This document shows positions 8,370-17,844 of a stretch of 64,000 bases of DNA, piece by piece. This DNA comes from Spectribacter acetivorans (GTDB lineage Bacteria; Pseudomonadota; Gammaproteobacteria; Nevskiales; Salinisphaeraceae): positions 17,433-81,432 of the forward strand of contig NZ_JAVRHY010000013.1 in the NCBI RefSeq assembly GCF_031846305.1. The letters run 5' to 3'. The first letter of the stretch is position 1. Each line of letters starts with the position of its first letter. Position numbers and translations under genes: made by a program. The notes under the pieces were generated by a model that ran no database searches, was not told the DNA's origin, and was given only the letters and a program-made list of their open reading frames with translations.

Positions 8370-9362
8370 TCAGGGCGCCCGCGTGTCGGCGGGCAGCCGC
8401 GTTACCGGCGCGAACTCGCCCACGAACCCGATTTCGGGCGTGAGCCAGTGACCGGTCTCGGCCGACACCACTTGCTGCGCGTGCATGATCAGCGCGCAGA
8501 TATCGGCGGCAGTGGCGCCGCCCCGGTTGACGATGATGTTGGCGTGCCGCGGTGAAATCTGCGCGCCGCCGCAGATCAGTCCCTTCAAGCCGCACTCGTC
8601 GATCAGCCGGCCCGCGCCGATGCCCTCGATCTTGCGGAAGATCGAACCGGCCGAGGGTTCCGTACCCAGCGGCGGATGACGCTGGCCGCGCCAGTCGAGA
8701 TTGGCGGCCATGATCTCGCGTAGCCGTGCGGCGTCGGCCGGGGTCAGCGCGAAGGTGGCGGACAGCACGATGTCGTCGCGGTCGTGCAGCACCGAGTAGT
8801 CGTAGCCAAACCGGAAGTAATCCACGCCCACCTCCCGGTACTCTCCCTCGGCGGTGAGTAGCTGCGCGCTTTCCAGCACTTCCGCGATGAACATGGTGCG
8901 GTCCCGCTCGGGCGGCGGCGACAGAAAATGCAGGTTCTGCCACAGCGCCCCGCCGACGGTGGAGGGGATGCCGACGAAATGTTCCAGGCCGGACAGGCCG
9001 CGGTGAACCGCCGCGTCGATGACATCCGGGTACATGATGGCGCCGCTGTCCGCGGTGAGCCGATGGCCGGTCACGTTGATCGCGCCGCTGCTATTGCGGA
9101 TCACCAGTCCGGGATGGCCGCGGTCGCCGACCAGCAGATTGGCGCCGCAACCCAGCAGCAGGTAGTCGATGTCCAGTCGGCGCGCGGCGCGCACGGCGTT
9201 TGCCAGGTCGTCCGCGCCACGAGTTTCGAGCAGGCACTCGGCGGTTCCACCGACCTGAAAGGTGGTCAGCGGCGCCAGCGGCACCTCGCGGGCGAGGGGG
9301 CGGCCGATGGCCTGCTCGAAATCCCGAATCTGGGCGGGATTGATGGGACGGACTCTGGGCAT
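8370..9362 (-). CDS. murB: UDP-N-acetylenolpyruvoylglucosamine reductase (type II)
   Basis: A 330-residue FAD enzyme that reduces UDP-GlcNAc-enolpyruvate to UDP-MurNAc in peptidoglycan synthesis. Visible are the entry motif LTTFQVGGTAE (about 33-42), the FAD-binding GCGANLLVGD (71-80), and the catalytic serine in SAGSIFRK (Ser240), followed by GRLIDECGLKG and GGAQIS-x-x-HANIIVN, as in the short type II MurB form. The start at 9362 is the usual N-terminal length; an ATG at 9410 is possible and neither has a good ribosome-binding site. It is not in a mur cluster, but lies near birA and the tRNA/tuf locus as in E. coli, here inverted. Confidence 0.9.
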   Translation of the reverse strand: MPRVRPINPAQIRDFEQAIGRPLAREVPLAPLTTFQVGGTAECLLETRGADDLANAVRAARRLDIDYLLLGCGANLLVGDRGHPGLVIRNSSGAINVTGHRLTADSGAIMYPDVIDAAVHRGLSGLEHFVGIPSTVGGALWQNLHFLSPPPERDRTMFIAEVLESAQLLTAEGEYREVGVDYFRFGYDYSVLHDRDDIVLSATFALTPADAARLREIMAANLDWRGQRHPPLGTEPSAGSIFRKIEGIGAGRLIDECGLKGLICGGAQISPRHANIIVNRGGATAADICALIMHAQQVVSAETGHWLTPEIGFVGEFAPVTRLPADTRAP

Positions 9363-9501
9363 GGTTTGGCGGACATCGAGGCGACGGAACGCGCCGGGCA
9401 AGGCACCCATTTCAAGGTGCCGCCCGGCGGGCAGGGGTTAGCCAGCTTGCGGCGAATCCAGTATCGTACCGCGCTGGTTTGACTTTGATGAGCACCCGCC
9501 T

Positions 9502-10680
9502 GTGACGCTTACCAGTTTTCAGCCGCCCAAACGCCTGCTCATGGGGCCCGGCCCCTCCGACGTGCACGATCGCGTGCTTGCCGCGATGGGTCGTACCACC
9601 ATCGGGCATCTGGACCCCGAGTTCATTCGCCTGATGGACCAGATCAAGGCGCATCTGCGCGCGGTGTTTCTCACCGACAACGATCTGACGATGCCCATCT
9701 CCGGTCCGGCCACCGCCGGCCAGGAAGCCACCATCGTCAATCTGCTGGAGCCCGGCGACAAGGTAGTGGTCTGCGTCAATGGGGTGTTTGGCGGCCGGTT
9801 GGCCGAAATGGCCCGCCGCGCCGGTGCCGAGGTGACCACGGTGGACCAGGACTGGGGCCGGGCCGTCGATCCGGAGGCCCTGCGCGCGGAACTCAAGCGC
9901 GTGGGCCCGGTGAAGCTGGTGGCGTTCGTCCACGCCGAAACCTCGACCGGCGCCCTGTCGGATGGCGAAACGCTGGCGAAGATCGCCCACGAGGCGGGGG
10001 CGATGGTGCTCATGGACACGGTGACGTCGCTGGCCGGGGTGCCCGTGCGCATTGACGACTGGGGCATCGACGCCTGCTATTCCGGCACACAGAAATGTCT
10101 GTCCTGCCCGCCCGGCCTGTCGCCGGTAACCTTCAGCAAGCGGGCCCAGGACGTGATGAACGAACGCCAGGCGCCGGTACAGAGCTGGTTCCTGGACCTG
10201 TCGCTGCTGACCGGCTACTGGAGCGGCGGCGCCCAGCGGGCCTATCACCACACCGCGCCGGTGAACGCCCTCTACGGGCTGCATGAATCGCTGGTGATGA
10301 TTCTGGAAGAAGGGCTGGAATCGGTCTGGGCGCGCCATCGGCGCTGCCACGAAGGCCTGGTCGCCGGACTGGAAGCCATGGGGCTGACCATGGCCGTGCC
10401 CGCGGCGGAACGGGTGCCGGAACTCAATGCGGTCCGGGTGCCCGAGGGCGTGGACGAGGCCGGCGTGCGTCGGCGCTTGCTCGAGGACCACGGGATCGAA
10501 ATCGGCGCGGGTCTCGGCCCGCTGGCCGGCAAGATCTGGCGCATCGGCCTGATGGGCCAGAGTAGCCGCCCGGAGAACGTCGCCCGTTGTCTGGCCGCGC
10601 TGGAAACGGTGTTGCAGCAGTCGGGTTATCAGGTCCGGCCCGGTGAAGCCACGGCAGCCGCCGAGGCCGTGGCCGGCTGA
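9502..10680 (+). CDS. Alanine/serine-glyoxylate aminotransferase family (class V, PLP)
   Basis: A 392-residue fold-type I PLP enzyme starting at GTG. It shows MGPGPSDVH near the N-terminus, the HAETSTG loop (144-150), the PLP-contacting Asp172 (MDTVTS) and the Schiff-base lysine in SGTQKCLSCPPG (Lys198), all as in alanine-glyoxylate and serine-glyoxylate aminotransferases. Expected role: transamination of glyoxylate to glycine using alanine or serine. It is divergent from murB and stands alone; 28 bp separate it from the HAD gene. Confidence 0.85.
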   Translation: MTLTSFQPPKRLLMGPGPSDVHDRVLAAMGRTTIGHLDPEFIRLMDQIKAHLRAVFLTDNDLTMPISGPATAGQEATIVNLLEPGDKVVVCVNGVFGGRLAEMARRAGAEVTTVDQDWGRAVDPEALRAELKRVGPVKLVAFVHAETSTGALSDGETLAKIAHEAGAMVLMDTVTSLAGVPVRIDDWGIDACYSGTQKCLSCPPGLSPVTFSKRAQDVMNERQAPVQSWFLDLSLLTGYWSGGAQRAYHHTAPVNALYGLHESLVMILEEGLESVWARHRRCHEGLVAGLEAMGLTMAVPAAERVPELNAVRVPEGVDEAGVRRRLLEDHGIEIGAGLGPLAGKIWRIGLMGQSSRPENVARCLAALETVLQQSGYQVRPGEATAAAEAVAG

Positions 10681-10708
10681 GCATGCCCACGGTGATCGGG
10701 GGCCGGGA

Positions 10709-11401
10709 ATGCAGGCGGAGGTAGCCGATCCCACTGGGTCGGCGGCCGTCGGCACCCGGCGGGTGGCGGTATTCGATCTCGATGAGACCCTGACCCGTCA
10801 CGATACGTTCCTGCCGTTTCTTCGCGGCTATCTGCGCCGTCATCCGGCCTGTGTGGTTGGCCTGCTGTGGTTGCCGGTACGCGTCGTGCGGGGCTGGCTG
10901 GCCAACCGGCGAACCGGAATCAAGCGCGCGGTGCTGGTCAGCGTTGCCGGCGGCCAGCCGCGGCAGCGGCTGCTGGCCTGGGCGCAGGCATTCGTCGACG
11001 ATCTGCTCGAACACGGCATGCGCCCGGCCGCGCTGGACTGCCTGCGCGAACACCTGGCCGCAGGGGACCGGGTGATCCTGGCCACCGCCAGTCTCGACAT
11101 CTACGTCGAACCATTGGCCCGGCGACTGGGTATCGAGGAAGTGGTCTGTTCGCGCGTGGCCTGGACCGGCGACGACCGGCTGGCCGGCATGAATGGCCTG
11201 AACTGCCGCGACGCCGAAAAGCTGGCCCGTGTCCGCGCGGTGCTGGGCGATGGCGTCGAGCCGACCGAAGTGATCATGTATTCGGATTCCCATGCCGATC
11301 TGCCCCTGCTGTCCTGGGCCGGGCAGGGGGTGGCGGTATCACCCACCCGCAAGCTCGCGGCATTGGCGGAAAAGCTGGGGCTGGATCATCGAGGCTGGTG
11401 A
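10709..11401 (+). CDS. HAD-superfamily IB phosphatase (SerB/PgpC-like)
   Basis: A 230-residue HAD hydrolase: motif I FDLDETLT (nucleophile Asp23 and acid Asp25), motif II ILATASLD, motif III lysine in DAEKLARV, motif IV MYSDSHADLPLL. The insert between motifs I and II is a helical cap with a hydrophobic stretch (ACVVGLLWLPVRVVRGWL), which recalls the HAD-IB group containing the phosphatidylglycerophosphatase PgpC and CicA. Substrate is uncertain: phosphoserine, PGP or another phosphomonoester. The ATG at 10709 follows a G-rich stretch. It converges with the TadG-like gene, leaving 28 bp with no visible signal. Confidence 0.8.
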   Translation: MQAEVADPTGSAAVGTRRVAVFDLDETLTRHDTFLPFLRGYLRRHPACVVGLLWLPVRVVRGWLANRRTGIKRAVLVSVAGGQPRQRLLAWAQAFVDDLLEHGMRPAALDCLREHLAAGDRVILATASLDIYVEPLARRLGIEEVVCSRVAWTGDDRLAGMNGLNCRDAEKLARVRAVLGDGVEPTEVIMYSDSHADLPLLSWAGQGVAVSPTRKLAALAEKLGLDHRGW

Positions 11402-11429
11402 ACGGCGGCAGTTTAGTGGAAAGCGCTTG

Positions 11430-13364
11430 CTAGTCCGCGTTGCACTGACGGTCGGTGCAGTAGATCGCGGGCTGGTTGATCAGGACCGACTGCACGGAAA
11501 CGTCGGCCGCGCCGGCACTCAGGCCCAGCAGGTTGAACAGTGGTTCCAGCAGGGCATCGTCCAGCGTATCGAGTACCGGTTCCAGAATGCCGGTAACGAG
11601 GTCAAGCAGATCGCCGCTATTGGGATTGCCCAGACCGAGCAACCCGCCCAGCAGACCGTCCAGAATGCCGTCCAGCAATCCGCCGATCAGTCCGCCTACC
11701 AGCCCGTCCAGGGCATCGAAGACGTCGCCCAGGGCGCCGGCGTTGAAGAGGTCGACGTCCAGATTCGCCAGCAGGTTGTCGGACAGACCGCTCAGCGCGC
11801 CATTCAGGGAATCGGAAAGATCCGGGCCAACCGTTTCTGTCTGAATCTCGGCCTCGTCCTGCGGGGGGAAGGGGCCGACGAACTCCACTGCCTCGGAATC
11901 CGGCGCCCCGACCGAAACTCGCGGCGCGTTCTCCGCGGTGACCTGGGCCACGCCGGCAATGTTCAGAATCGTGATGTCCTGACCGGGTGCGGGTGGCTGC
12001 GGGTCGAACGCACCGATGTCGGCAAACTCGCCGATGCCGAGATCGGCGATGCGGGTGGTCGCGCCGACCTCGACGAAATGCTGGAAGGTTCCGTCGTTTT
12101 CGGCCAGCGGTGTCTGGCCCGCACACTGGATGTCGTCCAGCGTGGCTTCGGCAGATGCCACCTTGATGTAGATCGGCAGATTGAGAAACGGCCCGCCCAG
12201 TAGCCCCGGTAACACGTCGAGCACCGTCACGTTCAGCTGAATCGCGGCCTGTGCGGTGGTTGCGCGGGTACGCGGCTGGTTGCTGCCGTCGAGGCCCGCC
12301 CGGCCGAAGGCGATCTGCGGTGGCTCGATGATGTTGACTTGCCCATCCACGGTTGCGATGCCGCCCAGGTCCACGCCCACGGGAAGATCGACGGGCGAAC
12401 CCAGGTTGGCCGCCTGCGCCAGCCCGGTGAGAAGATCCAGGGCGTTGAGGGGCAGGCTCGCTGCCAGGTCCTCGAAGCCCTCCTCGATATTCAGTATCTG
12501 GCCCAGCTGCGAACTGCGGCCGGGATCGGCCAGATCGGCCAGGTCCCGGAGCGTTGCAGCGGCCAGAGCGTTGGCGGAGCCGGTGGTGGCATCCAGCGTG
12601 TCGGCCAGGAAGCCGAGTGATTCTGGTAGCGTGAAGTTGGTTTGCAGCAGGTCCTCGACGCCGGTAACCGTCGCGTCGGCCTGTAGCAGATCCCCGATCG
12701 TGAGCTGGGCATCCGCGAGGCCCTCGTAGCTGACGAGGTTCACCTGGTTGGTGCCGAGCAGGGCGGCCAGAATGCCCTCGCTGCCGTCGAGTCCGCCAAT
12801 GCGGGCCAGCGACGTGCCAACCGAAATACCCGCCTGGGGACGACTGATGGCGGTGGCCGAGGCGGTCAGCGGGCGATCGGCAGTGAAAAATGCCACCAGC
12901 GGCGTCGGCGCCGGGCGGGTCAGGGTGACCTGGGCCGAGTCGGCATCGAACTGATTACTCGGCTCGAAGCTCAATAAAGAGCCGTTAGATTGTTGAATGC
13001 CTAAAACTAAATCATTACTAATCGCTGGTGCGCCGTCATCGTCAGATTGGTTGTCGATGGCATTGTCTACCGCGCATTGAGCGGATTCCTGTTCGGTCGG
13101 ATTCGGGCCAAGGTCACAACGTTCTGGAGGAGGCGATGGCGTACCCAATCCGCAGCCTCCAAGAGCGCGTGCCGCATCCAGCGCCGCAACCTCAGCCGTG
13201 CGCTGAAGCTGGGTCTGGGTGGCGTACAGCCGCCCCACGTCCACCGCCAGACCCAGTGTTGCCACCAGCGCGACCAGCGTGAACGCGGTAAAAACGAGGG
13301 TGGCCCCGCGCTGCCGTCCCGGACTGGCGGGACACCCTCGCAGTTGCGGAAGGCGATTGGGCAT
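11430..13364 (-). CDS. TadG-like pilus-assembly/secreted protein with long C-terminal region
   Basis: A 644-residue protein. After a short basic leader it has RGATLVFTAFTLVALVATLG (about 20-39), a single membrane segment, then AVDVGRLYATQTQLQRTAEVAALDAARAL, the hallmark of the TadE/G-like N-terminal domain. The remainder is acidic and extracellular-looking. Near the C-terminus (about 540-620) is a Gly/Leu/Asp-rich low-complexity run with repeated GGLL, DGIL and DGLL units. The start at 13364 has CTGGAG upstream. No other tad/flp genes are in the window, so it is an orphan here. Residues 116-133 use codons unlike the rest of the gene (TTA, CAA, TCT). Confidence 0.75.
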   Translation of the reverse strand: MPNRLPQLRGCPASPGRQRGATLVFTAFTLVALVATLGLAVDVGRLYATQTQLQRTAEVAALDAARALGGCGLGTPSPPPERCDLGPNPTEQESAQCAVDNAIDNQSDDDGAPAISNDLVLGIQQSNGSLLSFEPSNQFDADSAQVTLTRPAPTPLVAFFTADRPLTASATAISRPQAGISVGTSLARIGGLDGSEGILAALLGTNQVNLVSYEGLADAQLTIGDLLQADATVTGVEDLLQTNFTLPESLGFLADTLDATTGSANALAAATLRDLADLADPGRSSQLGQILNIEEGFEDLAASLPLNALDLLTGLAQAANLGSPVDLPVGVDLGGIATVDGQVNIIEPPQIAFGRAGLDGSNQPRTRATTAQAAIQLNVTVLDVLPGLLGGPFLNLPIYIKVASAEATLDDIQCAGQTPLAENDGTFQHFVEVGATTRIADLGIGEFADIGAFDPQPPAPGQDITILNIAGVAQVTAENAPRVSVGAPDSEAVEFVGPFPPQDEAEIQTETVGPDLSDSLNGALSGLSDNLLANLDVDLFNAGALGDVFDALDGLVGGLIGGLLDGILDGLLGGLLGLGNPNSGDLLDLVTGILEPVLDTLDDALLEPLFNLLGLSAGAADVSVQSVLINQPAIYCTDRQCNAD

Positions 13365-13578
13365 CGACAAACTCCAGGGAAAGACAAACGCCACCGGGGT
13401 GGCAGCGGCGCCGGAAGGTTCCGGTCGCCGTCCGGTTGCGCCACCCGATGCGGTACCTTGTCTATGGTTATCGGGAGTCTTGCAGAAAACCTGAGGGGCG
13501 GAAAGCCGACCAGCCCGGCACGCTGCATGCAATCCGGCCGGCAGCGGCGTAGAATCGCGCGCCTTTCAGGAACCCGGC

Positions 13579-15363
13579 ATGCCGATGACACCGGTCGAGT
13601 ACGAGGTCAGCGCCGTTTCGCCGCGTGGACACCGATTCCGCGTGACCTGCACCGTGCCCGCGCCCGATACCGAAGGCCAGCGGTTCACGCTGCCGGCCTG
13701 GGTGCCGGGCAGTTATCTGATTCGCGAATTCGCCCGCAACATATTGTCGGTGGCCGCCAGCGATGCGGCAGGCAACCCGGTCGTCGTACGCAAGATCGAC
13801 AAACAGACCTGGCAGGTGGCGCCGGTGGCGGGCGCCCTGACCCTGACTTACGAGCTGCACGCGCGCGACAGCTCGGTGCGCGCCGCTTATCTGGATGATC
13901 AGCGTGGTTTCTTCGACGGCACCTCGGTCTATCTGCGTCCGGTGGGTCGGGAAACGTCGCCCTGTCGGGTTCGTCTGTCACCGCTGCCTGATCACGACTG
14001 GCAAGTGGCCACCAGTCTGCCCGCCGTGGCGGTCGATGCGGCAGGTTTCGGCGAGTATGCCGCGGATGATTACCGGAGCCTGATTGATCATCCCGTGGCT
14101 ATGGGGCGGAACATCGACCGGATCGACTTCCAGGCCGGCGGGGTGCCACATGCCTTTGTCTGTCTGGGGCGTCATGATGCCGATCGCGAGAAGCTGGCCG
14201 CCGATCTGACCCGCGTGTGCGAAGCCCAGGCGGCGGTGTTCGGCGAGATGCCGATGGACAACTACCTGTTTCTGGCCCAGATCGCCGGCGCCGGTTACGG
14301 CGGTCTCGAGCACCGGGCGAGTGCCGCGCTGCTGGTCGACCGCAACGCACTGCCGGTGGCTGGTGCCGCCGCTCGCAGCGACGCCTATGCCGAGTTGCTC
14401 GGCCTGTGCAGCCACGAATATTTCCACCTCTGGAACGTCAAGCGGATTCAACCGGCCGCGGTGGCCGACAGCGACCTTGCGACGGAAGCCCATTTCGAGG
14501 ATTTGTGGGCCTACGAAGGGGTGACCAGCTACTACGACGATCTGGCCCTGGTGCGGGCCGGGCTGATCGACGAAACCGCGTACCTCGGCCGGCTGCAGCG
14601 GATCGCCAACCGGCTGGCCGGCAATCCGGGCCGGCGCTGCCAGAGCCTGGCCCAGTCCAGCTTCGATGCCTGGACCAAGTTCTACCGGCCGGACGAGAAC
14701 AGCCCCAATGCGGTGGTCAGCTATTACGGCAAGGGGGCGCTGGTGGCGCTTTGCCTGGATCTGCTGCTGCGTGACCGAACGGACGGCGACGTCAGCCTGG
14801 ATGACGTGATGGCCCGGGTCTGGGCCGAGCACGGGCGTCCGGGCATTCCGGTGTCTGATAACGGGCTGGAGGCAATTGCCGCCAAGGTGGCGGGCGCCGA
14901 TCTCTCCGATTTCTTCGACGGCGCCGTGCGGGGCACCGAAGAATTGCCCCTGGCCGAACTCCTGGCGCGCTTCGGCGTCCGGGCCCGCCGGGTAACGCCG
15001 GATACCCGCGACGGCGCAGCCTTTCTGCTGGCCCAGGGGCTGCGGCTCAATGCCGGCGCCGGGCCGGCGCGGTTGCTGCACGTGTTGACGGACAGTCCGG
15101 CAGAAGCCGCCGGCCTGTGCCCCGGGGACGTGATCGTGGCAGTGGACGGTCTGCGTGCCGAGGCGGATACCCTGACCCGGCGGCTTCGACGCGTCCCGAC
15201 CGGGACCCCGGTAACCCTGCACCTGTTCCGCGATGACGAACTGCTCACGCGGCGCTTCGCCCCGCGGGCGCCGGCCGCTGACCAGTGGCGATTCCGTTTG
15301 ATCAGCCGCTGCGACGCCGAGACGGCGGCGCGGCGCACGGCCTGGTTGTCGTTGCCGTCATGA
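13579..15363 (+). CDS. M61 family metallopeptidase with PDZ domain
   Basis: A 594-residue protein. The N-terminal beta-rich domain contains LPAWVPGSYLIREFARN (38-54), typical of M61 glycyl aminopeptidases. The catalytic region has GGLEHRAS (241-248), the zinc motif HEYFH (279-283) and a downstream glutamate in LWAYEGVTSYYDD (309-321). A PDZ domain follows (about 480-575: VLTDSPAEAAGLCPGDVIVAVDG). No signal peptide is evident, so it is probably cytoplasmic. AGGAA precedes the ATG at 13579. Its stop overlaps the next gene as ATGA, making it the first gene of a five-gene run through coaX. Confidence 0.88.
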   Translation: MPMTPVEYEVSAVSPRGHRFRVTCTVPAPDTEGQRFTLPAWVPGSYLIREFARNILSVAASDAAGNPVVVRKIDKQTWQVAPVAGALTLTYELHARDSSVRAAYLDDQRGFFDGTSVYLRPVGRETSPCRVRLSPLPDHDWQVATSLPAVAVDAAGFGEYAADDYRSLIDHPVAMGRNIDRIDFQAGGVPHAFVCLGRHDADREKLAADLTRVCEAQAAVFGEMPMDNYLFLAQIAGAGYGGLEHRASAALLVDRNALPVAGAAARSDAYAELLGLCSHEYFHLWNVKRIQPAAVADSDLATEAHFEDLWAYEGVTSYYDDLALVRAGLIDETAYLGRLQRIANRLAGNPGRRCQSLAQSSFDAWTKFYRPDENSPNAVVSYYGKGALVALCLDLLLRDRTDGDVSLDDVMARVWAEHGRPGIPVSDNGLEAIAAKVAGADLSDFFDGAVRGTEELPLAELLARFGVRARRVTPDTRDGAAFLLAQGLRLNAGAGPARLLHVLTDSPAEAAGLCPGDVIVAVDGLRAEADTLTRRLRRVPTGTPVTLHLFRDDELLTRRFAPRAPAADQWRFRLISRCDAETAARRTAWLSLPS

Positions 15364-17204
15364 CGGATGCCATGCACTGGGTACCGGCCGCCCGGGCCAC
15401 CACGCTGCCGGCGCTGTTCGCCGGCCGGGTGGCGCTCACGCCCAACGAAACCGCCTATCGCTACTTCGATCCGCCGGCCCGCCGCTGGCGATCCCTGACC
15501 TGGGCACAGGCCGAGCGGCTGGTCGGCCGCTGGCGGGCCGGTCTGGCCGGCAGCGAACTCGCCGCCGGGTCGCGAGTCGCCATTCTGGTGCGCAACAGCC
15601 CGAGCTGGGTGGCAGTCGATCAGGCGGCGCTGGATCAGGGGCTGGTGTCGGTAGGCCTGTTCTGCGGTGATACGCCCGCGAGCAGCGGCGACGTGTTGCG
15701 CGACAGCGGCGCGGCGCTGGTGGTGGTGGCCAAGGGCCGCTGGTGGCGGTCGATTCTGGCGGAGGACGACTGTCCCGCGGTGCAAACCGTGGTCGCTCTT
15801 GACGGGGATACCGACGGGGATACGCGGCTGGTGGCCGGCGATCAGTGGTTGCCCGACGAGCCGCAGCGGGCGTCGTTGACTCCGGCGCCGACGGAGCTGG
15901 CCTCGCTGGTCTATACCTCCGGCACCTCCGGCCGCGCCCGAGGGGTGATGCTCAGCCATGCCAGTCTGGTGTGGAACGCCTACGCCTGCGCCCGCGCGGT
16001 GGACACGCCGGTGGACGAGCATCTGGTGTCATTCGTGCCGCTGGCCCATGCCTACGAGCGCACGGTCGACTACCACCGCGCCCTGATTACTGGCGCCACG
16101 CTCTCGTTCTGCCGCCATCCGCGATTTCTCAGTCTGACCCTGGCCAACGCTCGTCCGACGGCGCTGGTCGGGGTGCCGCGAATCTACGAGCACTACTACA
16201 CCGAGCTCCAGCGCAGTCTCACCCGGCGGCCCCGATGGGTGCGCCGGCTGGTGCGCCTGACCACGGAACTCGGCTGGTCGGTATTCGAACGCCAGCAGGG
16301 GCGCGGGCCCCGACGTTTGCGGCATCTGATCTGGCCGCTACTGCGGCAACTAGTGGCGCGACCCTGCCTGCGGCCCTTCGGCGGCCGGCTGGAAGTGGCG
16401 ATTTCGGGGGCGGCGGCGCTGCCCCGGCCGGTAGCGCGAACGCTGATCGGCCTTGGATTGCCGATCCTGCAGGGCTATGGCCTGACCGAGGCCGGTCCGG
16501 TGGTCAGCGTCAACCGGATGGATGACAACGATCCCGCCAGTGTCGGCTCGCTACTGGATGACGTGCAGACCCGCCTGGGACCCGACAACGAGCTGTGGGT
16601 GCGCACCCCCGGCGTGATGCAGGGCTACTGGGGCGATGCCGAGGCCACCGCGGCGGTGCTGGAATCCGGCGGCAACTGGCTGCGCACCGGCGACAAGGTC
16701 AGCCGTCTGGACCAGAGCCGCCTGTTTCTCACCGGTCGGCTCAAGGAAATCATCGTGATGGCGACCGGCGACAAGGCCTCGCCCGAACCGCTGGAACGCA
16801 CCATCGGCCTGGACCCGCTGTTCACCCGGGCGGCGGTGGTGGGCGAAGCCCGGCCCTATCTGGCGGCGCTGGTGACCTGCGATGACGCGGCGCTGCACGC
16901 CCTCATGGGCACGCTGGGGCTGGACCCCGAGAGCCCCGCGGACCGCTGGGATCCGCAGCTCGAGCGGGCGATGCTCAAGCGCATTGGTCAGCGCCTGCGC
17001 CATTTCCCGGGTCATGCGCAGATCCGCCGGGTGGCGGTCGTCGACGAGGTCTGGAGCGTCGACAATGGCCTGCTCACCGTGACCGAGAAGCTGCGCAGGC
17101 GGGCCGTGGCGCGGCGCTATGCCGGCGAGATCGAGCGGCTCTATGGTCGGCGGGCGGCGGCCGCGCAGAAGACCGATTTTTCCTACAATGTGAACGTCGG
17201 CTGA
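15360..17204 (+). CDS. AMP-dependent acyl-CoA synthetase (second copy in window)
   Basis: A 614-residue ANL enzyme. The phosphate-binding loop LVYTSGTSGRARGVMLSH is at 183-200, the A5 motif is YGLTEAGP, and the C-terminal hinge is FLTGRLKEIIVMATGDKASP. The architecture is that of long-chain fatty acyl-CoA synthetases. The ATG at 15360 overlaps the peptidase stop by 4 bp; the longer frame from 15285 lies inside that gene and is rejected. It is only distantly similar to the synthetase at the left edge. Next to plsY it may supply or recycle acyl groups for phospholipid synthesis (inference from position). Confidence 0.88.
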   Translation: MTDAMHWVPAARATTLPALFAGRVALTPNETAYRYFDPPARRWRSLTWAQAERLVGRWRAGLAGSELAAGSRVAILVRNSPSWVAVDQAALDQGLVSVGLFCGDTPASSGDVLRDSGAALVVVAKGRWWRSILAEDDCPAVQTVVALDGDTDGDTRLVAGDQWLPDEPQRASLTPAPTELASLVYTSGTSGRARGVMLSHASLVWNAYACARAVDTPVDEHLVSFVPLAHAYERTVDYHRALITGATLSFCRHPRFLSLTLANARPTALVGVPRIYEHYYTELQRSLTRRPRWVRRLVRLTTELGWSVFERQQGRGPRRLRHLIWPLLRQLVARPCLRPFGGRLEVAISGAAALPRPVARTLIGLGLPILQGYGLTEAGPVVSVNRMDDNDPASVGSLLDDVQTRLGPDNELWVRTPGVMQGYWGDAEATAAVLESGGNWLRTGDKVSRLDQSRLFLTGRLKEIIVMATGDKASPEPLERTIGLDPLFTRAAVVGEARPYLAALVTCDDAALHALMGTLGLDPESPADRWDPQLERAMLKRIGQRLRHFPGHAQIRRVAVVDEVWSVDNGLLTVTEKLRRRAVARRYAGEIERLYGRRAAAAQKTDFSYNVNVG

Positions 17205-17217
17205 TCGGGGGCAACCT

Positions 17218-17844
17218 GTGATTGCAACACTGCTGGTGATTGTCGCGGCCTATCTGATCGGCGCGCTGTCGGGTGGGCTGTTGATCGGCCGGCTGCTGGG
17301 CAAGGCCGACCTGCGCGCCGCCGGCAGTGGCAACGCCGGGGCCACCAATGCCCTGCGTACCGGGGGAAAGCTCTACGGCGTGCTGGTGTTGTTGTTCGAT
17401 CTGGCCAAGGGACTGGTTGCCGGCGGACTGCTACCGCTGCTGGTGGTGGGTGGACCGGGCTGGCTGGCATTCGCCTGCGGCGCCGCCGCGGTGATCGGCC
17501 ACGTCTATCCGGTGTACTTCGGTTTCGCCGGCGGCAAGGGGGCCGCGACGCTCATCGGCGTGCTTGTCGTGCTGGCGCCCGGGCCGCTGGTGCCCGGGGT
17601 GCTGACGTTCGTGGCCGTGCTGGTGCTTTCCGGCATGGTCAGTCTGGCGATTCTGCTGGCAATGGGGGCGGTCGTGTTCGCCCAGGCCGTCTGGGTGTGG
17701 CCGGCACTCGGTTCGGCGCCGGTTCTGTTCGCCCTGGCCATGTGGTTGCTGATGCTGTTCACCCACCGGAGCAATGTCTCCCGGCTTCTGGCCGGGGAGG
17801 AAAGCCGCTTCGAGCAGGTGATGCTGCTGCGCCGGCGCCGGTGA
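17218..17844 (+). CDS. plsY: Glycerol-3-phosphate acyltransferase (acyl-phosphate dependent)
   Basis: A 208-residue integral membrane protein with five or more hydrophobic segments. It carries the PlsY signatures LIGALSGGLLIGR, GSGNAGATNALRTGG (the acyl-phosphate/G3P loop) and GHVYPVYFGFAGGKGAAT. It transfers acyl groups from acyl-phosphate to glycerol-3-phosphate, the first committed step of phospholipid synthesis. The start is GTG at 17218. Its stop overlaps the GTG of birA (GTGA), so the two are probably coupled. The PlsX partner is not in this window. Confidence 0.95.
   Translation: MIATLLVIVAAYLIGALSGGLLIGRLLGKADLRAAGSGNAGATNALRTGGKLYGVLVLLFDLAKGLVAGGLLPLLVVGGPGWLAFACGAAAVIGHVYPVYFGFAGGKGAATLIGVLVVLAPGPLVPGVLTFVAVLVLSGMVSLAILLAMGAVVFAQAVWVWPALGSAPVLFALAMWLLMLFTHRSNVSRLLAGEESRFEQVMLLRRRR

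Noticed and set aside
13028..13898. Plus-strand frame of 283 codons spanning the TadG-like start and the peptidase start
   Set aside because: Overlaps two supported genes in other frames and its translation has no recognisable domain.
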